NCBI GenBank assembly: GCA_033220425.1
Contig: CM065652.1
Coordinates: 806,001 to 870,000 of the forward strand
Length of the DNA stretch: 64,000 nucleotides
Reading direction: 5' to 3'
Source of the DNA: Lepraria neglecta
Taxonomy: Eukaryota; Ascomycota; Lecanoromycetes; Lecanorales; Stereocaulaceae
Shown: positions 60,200-64,000 of the stretch, piece by piece
How positions within the stretch are numbered: position 1 is the stretch's first letter
Layout: the number at the start of each line of letters is the position of its first letter
Position numbers and translations under genes: made by a program
The notes under the pieces: generated by a model
Databases searched by the model: none
Told to the model about the DNA's origin: nothing
The model's input: only the letters and a program-made list of their open reading frames with translations

Positions 60200-61010
60200 G
60201 CTTAGCGGAGCGCTAGCTGCCCGATAGCGGCGGTGTCTACCCCGCATGGGAGAAGCTTAAGGAGGACTGCCCACTCCTGTCTCGGGGAGGATCCTTAGCG
60301 ATTAGTTCTCCGATAGCTCTATCCATACTATGCCAGAACCTGTATGCGACAGCGCTAGCTTCTGTCTCTAAGTTCGTCATCTGCAAATAGGGTTCTTCGA
60401 TCCTTTCGTAGGGTCGCTAGTATCAGTTATGCAGTCTTTATTAATGTATTCCATCTATAAGTCGTCGCAGAGTTCGCCTCTAGGCTCGAACTCCAGCGAC
60501 TTAATGACTCGTTTTACGTCAGGTTCACTTCGCATTATGAGTTTAAGGACGGTTCAACTCCAATTTTACCGTATCTCCTGGTCTCCATTTTTAGGTGCCC
60601 CCCGGGCTACATTTGGTCTCGCCTAAACTAGATTTTTGGTCACCCTTCGGTTGCACGGAGAGATTTGCGGACCCAATTGTCCGCAATTCATGGGCCTGCT
60701 AGGCATATTCTACAAACGTCCATCCTTCGGCCCTAGATCTCAACCCGGAAACAGCTATACTCTCTACCCCCAATAATATCATTGGAGTACCCTAATCCAA
60801 TCTCAAGTAGCTGTTCACCAATTCTGGCTCTCCTTCTGGTCTTCTTAGCATGATTGTCTCGGCGGCATTTGCTTCTAAACTAGTTTAGGGAGCAACAACG
60901 GGATTGATGCTATCCATCGATTTCAAATGCACAGCTCTAACCTTTACTCTGAAGCTTTCCCAGCACTGGCTCCCCGAGTGTTCACGTATCAACATCTGCA
61001 AAATTTTCTA
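60200..61010 (-). pseudogene. Unidentified degenerate gene
   Basis: The minus strand reads as protein-like text in shifting frames. From about 61,007 downward come LIREHSGSQCWESFRVKV, then NSYLRLD, then GTPMILLGVESIAVSGLRS, then ANLSVQPKGDQKSSLGE, then WRPGDTVKLELNRP. In another frame come EPDVKRVIKSLEFEPRGE (about 60,480-60,530) and further on EASAVAYRFWHSMDRAIGEL (about 60,300-60,370). Stops inside the first frame are TAG and TAA where a C-to-T change of CAG or CAA would suffice. I do not recognise the family. Coding origin is inferred from the long amino-acid-like runs only. Confidence 0.4.
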
Positions 61011-61044
61011 TTCCCATCAACTTAATACTAGCTCTGTCTCTACT

Positions 61045-61195
61045 ATATAGACGTACCCCACCAGCGGTGGCGTACACCAAAAGTGGTCCACCCTATCAGC
61101 CGTAGTGTGCACCAAAAGTGGTCCACCCCATGAGTGATGGGTACACCAAAAATGGTTCACACCACGGGCCGTGGTCCACACCATCAGCGATACAA
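61045..61195. repeat. Degenerate 34-35-bp tandem repeat
   Basis: Copies of CACCAAAAGTGGTCCACCC start at 61,075, 61,110 and 61,144 (the last reads AAATGGTTCACACC), with partial copies on each side (about 61,050 and 61,176). Confidence 0.8.
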
Positions 61196-61289
61196 CACTC
61201 TTGTAATTGCAGCTCTGGCGGTTCACTATCCACAAGGCCATGCGTAGTTGAAGAATAAACTATTCGTGGCCGGTTGGAATACTTTGAAT

Positions 61290-63260
61290 TTATCTACGCT
61301 GATCCATTTCCAATAGACTCAACCCTTCATTTAAATAGCCTCGTACAAGTCTTCGCAAATCATCTCGGATGCCCTGAGATCCAGACATTTCGATATCCAT
61401 CAGTAAGTCATCATGGTCGACTGGCGAAGGAGTCTTACCTATGGCAAGCATTTCACCGCCCTTCTTCCTTTCCTTGGGCAGGCTCAAAATTTCCCCTCCA
61501 GCTTTGGTCTGCTAGACTCAGGCTCTCCTTCCACGAGCGTTTCTAAGTCCCAGTTTTCTTCTCTCTTTTCTATTTTTGTAGTATACGATATCTCCTGCGA
61601 TTTATCCGATCTACACTCTCCTAAGACTTCTATTCGTAAAATATTATCTAGACTCACAACCCTTTTATAAGTAGAAACTCGCCGGTGTTGGCCTTCGTCC
61701 AAGGAGCCATACTCAATATAACCGGACACGTAGTAGACAGAGATACGCGGAATCTAGACGGATCAGTAACATCAATCTCGGGACGAAATTTGCATTTACG
61801 TACGTAGCTATTATCCAGTGCATCTTCTTTTAAGGTCTGATTTAAAAACTCTTGCGCTAGTGCCCTATCCTCTACTATTGTAAGCCGCTAAGCTACTAAT
61901 AACGGTCTATACACTTACCGATATTTTCTAATTGCCAGACCAAGCGAATTCGCCGTATATAGGTTATGAAGTCGTTGTAGCCTCGAATCAGTTATTGTAG
62001 GTATGATAACTAGGCTATTAGTGTTCTCACTCCTGAAGCTATACACACCGGCACAAGTGGATATGTAAATAGATGCTTGGGCGGTCTAACGCCAGGGCTA
62101 GCAGGCCTAGAAAGGCTACAACAGGTGCCCCAGCGCTAGAAAACTCCCATGCCTAGGCGGCATAGACCTGGAGTGTAGATAGGCTATATATAGGCTATGT
62201 ATAAGGTGCGGGTGGGCGGGAAAGAACTGCTATGGCTCTGAAAGAGATGAACTCGACTGAAGAGCCAACTGCTGGTGGGATGCTCATACAAATAGTGCTC
62301 TCAGGAAGCACGGATCTCTCGCTATGGCCCATGGTCATGGCGCATGGCTGAAACCGCATCTGATCATGAGACACACTAACCCACAGTCCCACTGTAGCGA
62401 CTATTCCAAATCCCGAAGCGACTATAAGAACTCTTTCAAAGTTACCTAGAGGAGCGCTGGCCCCGTGCGGACCTGTAAACAATGCCAGACGGAAACCGCT
62501 TAGATCATATCCACTTCTGTACTTGGCAAGCGTTGAAGTTTAGAGGTGAGTCCTTTCTAGGGGTCGACCAATAAGTCTAGAATCGTCCGCTCGCCTACCT
62601 CACAAGACACTACTATAAACGGATGGCTTTGCAGGAATAACCAAAAGCTAATTGATGGTATCTATAACTCGATATACTGTCCTGCATCGACGTTCAATTT
62701 GCTATAGACGATGAGGCTTAATTTCAATCCGCTGCCAACCTAAGTGATTACTGCTCGTGCGAGGCGTCCCCGAAGTACGTTATTCCGATATAAAGTGGTA
62801 AGGAGCTGCACCACGGATGTGAAGCCGAAGATCTCAGCCGAGACATAGAGACAGACCTGATTGATGAATGATTTAGAACTCAGATGGCGCCAGAGTATAT
62901 ACCCACTCAGGAACGCCAACCCTTGGTGGGTGCGAAGGAAGAATTCGTACGAAAGCTTACAGATAAAGCGTAACGTGAGTATCATTAAGCAGGCGAGAGA
63001 AGATATATCGTGTCAGCGTGTGAGTGACGGGTCCGCGGACGCGACTATGGGACTTACGATGAGCAAATAGAGATTCCCACGCACCCGTAAGAAATACGTA
63101 GGGTCGCCATGGACAGCGGCAATAGGTGCAACGCGATAAGTGCGAAAGACATAATCCCTGCGGAGCGATGGATCCGTCGGTAGTTGGACAATGATAGACC
63201 CAACAGATCGGCTAAGAAGCTCAGGTGAAGACCAACGAATTGATATCAACAAGAGGTTAT
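61290..63260 (-). pseudogene. Ferric-reductase-like flavocytochrome, pseudogene
   Basis: Minus-strand reading in shifting frames reproduces the FRE/Nox-type ferric reductase order. The heme transmembrane part shows SFLADLLGLSLSNYRRIHRSAG (in parts, about 63,158-63,225), HL-x-PLSMAT, and YEFFLRTHQGLAFLSGYILW (about 62,880-62,955). The FAD part shows DAGQYIEL then IPSISFW and LQSHPFIVVS (about 62,610-62,690), then ILDLLVDP then KGLTSKLQ. The NAD(P) part shows GPHGASAPLGN and VLIVASGFGI (about 62,410-62,475), RRIRLVWQLENI (61,921-61,955), and the C-terminal GIRDDLRRLVRGYL (about 61,318-61,383). An intact protein would reduce ferric iron at a membrane using NADPH. Stops include TAG for the expected Trp of GQYI-x-LW at 62,662-62,664 and TAG at 62,557-62,559, plus frameshifts. 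Some breaks may be introns. Confidence 0.82.
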
Positions 63261-63324
63261 CCTTCTTCTATTCATTGAGAAAAGCATGCTTCGAAATTTA
63301 GAGTTGTCGTCATCTAGAATGGTC

Positions 63325-64000
63325 CTAACTGACCTGCAAAAGCTTCTCGGCGGAAGCAGACGGAATTTTTGACCAGAACCCTTTAGCCGTCGAGGGCCAA
63401 CGATGTAGATCATTCGCCTCGATGGGGGCTTTGCCCATCCTACGCTTTTCCAACAATTGCATCATAATATCTTCTACAGCCCGTACGTCCGGGTGATCAA
63501 TCTTGTCTCCTTTCGATATGGCCGTACAACACTCCTACATACCAATTTTGACCTGACCATCATCATTCAGCAGGACGGTTAAACAGGTAATATTGCCGTG
63601 AACCATATTCTTGGATTCGAGGAATTAGATACCACTCAGCACCTGTACTCGTCAACGCCGGCGGTGGGGCGCAACGGGCTGGAATCTCACCTGCCCGACT
63701 ATTGCTGCCACGTGAGTCTCTCCGGGGTAAGCGGGTGCCGCGACGACCTGGACCAAGGAAATTGGTATATGTTCAAGAACAATGTAGAGGTCGGCTCCAG
63801 ATTCGTAAGCCTCGGTGCATTTGACGAAATACTCTCCTTGGACCTGGAAGAGCGTAGAGAGGCTGTCATTCCTGCTTAAGCCTGAGAGCTTTCTTATCGC
63901 GACCGCTTCCGCTACTTCGGAAACCGGACGTTTCTTCTTCGCCACCGTGACAAGCCCACCGACCCTAAGGTCATAGCCTCCGTCGTATATCCGCCAAGGG
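63325..64000 (-). pseudogene. Protein-kinase-like gene, pseudogene, cut by the window edge
   Basis: Minus-strand reading from the right edge gives a kinase N-lobe (GYDLRVGGLVTVAKKKRPVS, AVAIRKLSGLS, ADLYIVLEHIPISLVQVV), a 48-bp intron (63,643-63,690, GTGAGA...CAG), then the hinge-to-loop part FLESKNMVHGNITCLTVLL with NDDGQVKIG, and a C-lobe DVRAVEDIMMQLLEK followed by DLHRWPSTAKGF and SAEKLLQ. The catalytic loop reads HGNI where active kinases have HRD, so the family is probably pseudokinase-like. Two in-frame stops, TAA at 63,625-63,627 and TAG at 63,535-63,537, would each revert to Gln codons by T-to-C. The end is taken as TAG at 63,325-63,327, though GTCAGT just before it could be a splice donor. 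Confidence 0.75.

Noticed and set aside
1-64000. CRISPR arrays, tRNA and rRNA genes
   Set aside because: No spaced repeat array, no tRNA cloverleaf and no rRNA segment was recognised by eye. A tRNA scan was not possible here.

Overview
The window looks like nuclear DNA of a filamentous ascomycete (Pezizomycotina). The evidence is a long AT-rich block in which CpA/TpG has been converted to TpA (the signature of repeat-induced point mutation, RIP), nested Ty3/Gypsy chromoviruses, short GT-AG introns of 48-125 bp with CTRAY-like branch sites, a Zn(II)2Cys6 regulator, and an iterative non-reducing polyketide synthase. The genus cannot be told from the sequence.

Positions 1 to about 42,761 form a transposon island with no intact gene. 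Its layers can be resolved from LTR pairs and target-site duplications. An old chromovirus (integrase end at 1-300, chromodomain at 13,864-14,400, 3' LTR at 14,402-14,638) is interrupted by element E1 (306-13,858, TSD GAAGG). E1 is itself interrupted by E2 (1,203-7,728, minus strand, TSD TATAA). Next comes a Plavaka-type (CACTA-like) transposase relic (about 14,740-17,500). E3 (17,758-24,290, plus strand, TSD GTAAT) lies just beyond it. E5 (25,130-38,079, plus strand) carries E4 (25,670-32,443, minus strand, TSD CGACA/CGATA) and, in its integrase, a 180-bp insertion that has not been RIPped. The stretch 38,080-42,140 is degraded beyond recognition. The island ends in truncated LTR pieces at 42,141-42,761, where base composition changes abruptly.

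Positions 44,794-59,458 hold a compact secondary-metabolite locus of three apparently intact genes: a spliced Zn(II)2Cys6 regulator (plus), a Tri3-like HXXXD acyltransferase (plus), and a 2,700-residue non-reducing PKS (minus) with domains SAT-KS-AT-PT-ACP-CMeT-R. The PKS should assemble a C-methylated aromatic ketide and release it reductively as an aldehyde. The acyltransferase could then esterify a hydroxyl, and the regulator is the natural candidate for pathway control. These functional links are inferred from family and position. No oxidase, highly reducing PKS or transporter is visible in the window.

Positions 59,459-64,000 contain the PKS upstream region and then relics of at least three minus-strand genes: an unidentified one (about 60,200-61,010), a ferric-reductase-type flavocytochrome (61,290-63,260), and a protein-kinase-like gene running off the right edge (63,325-64,000). 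Their premature stops can mostly be explained by C-to-T or G-to-A changes, so RIP-type mutation may also have acted on this side of the cluster.
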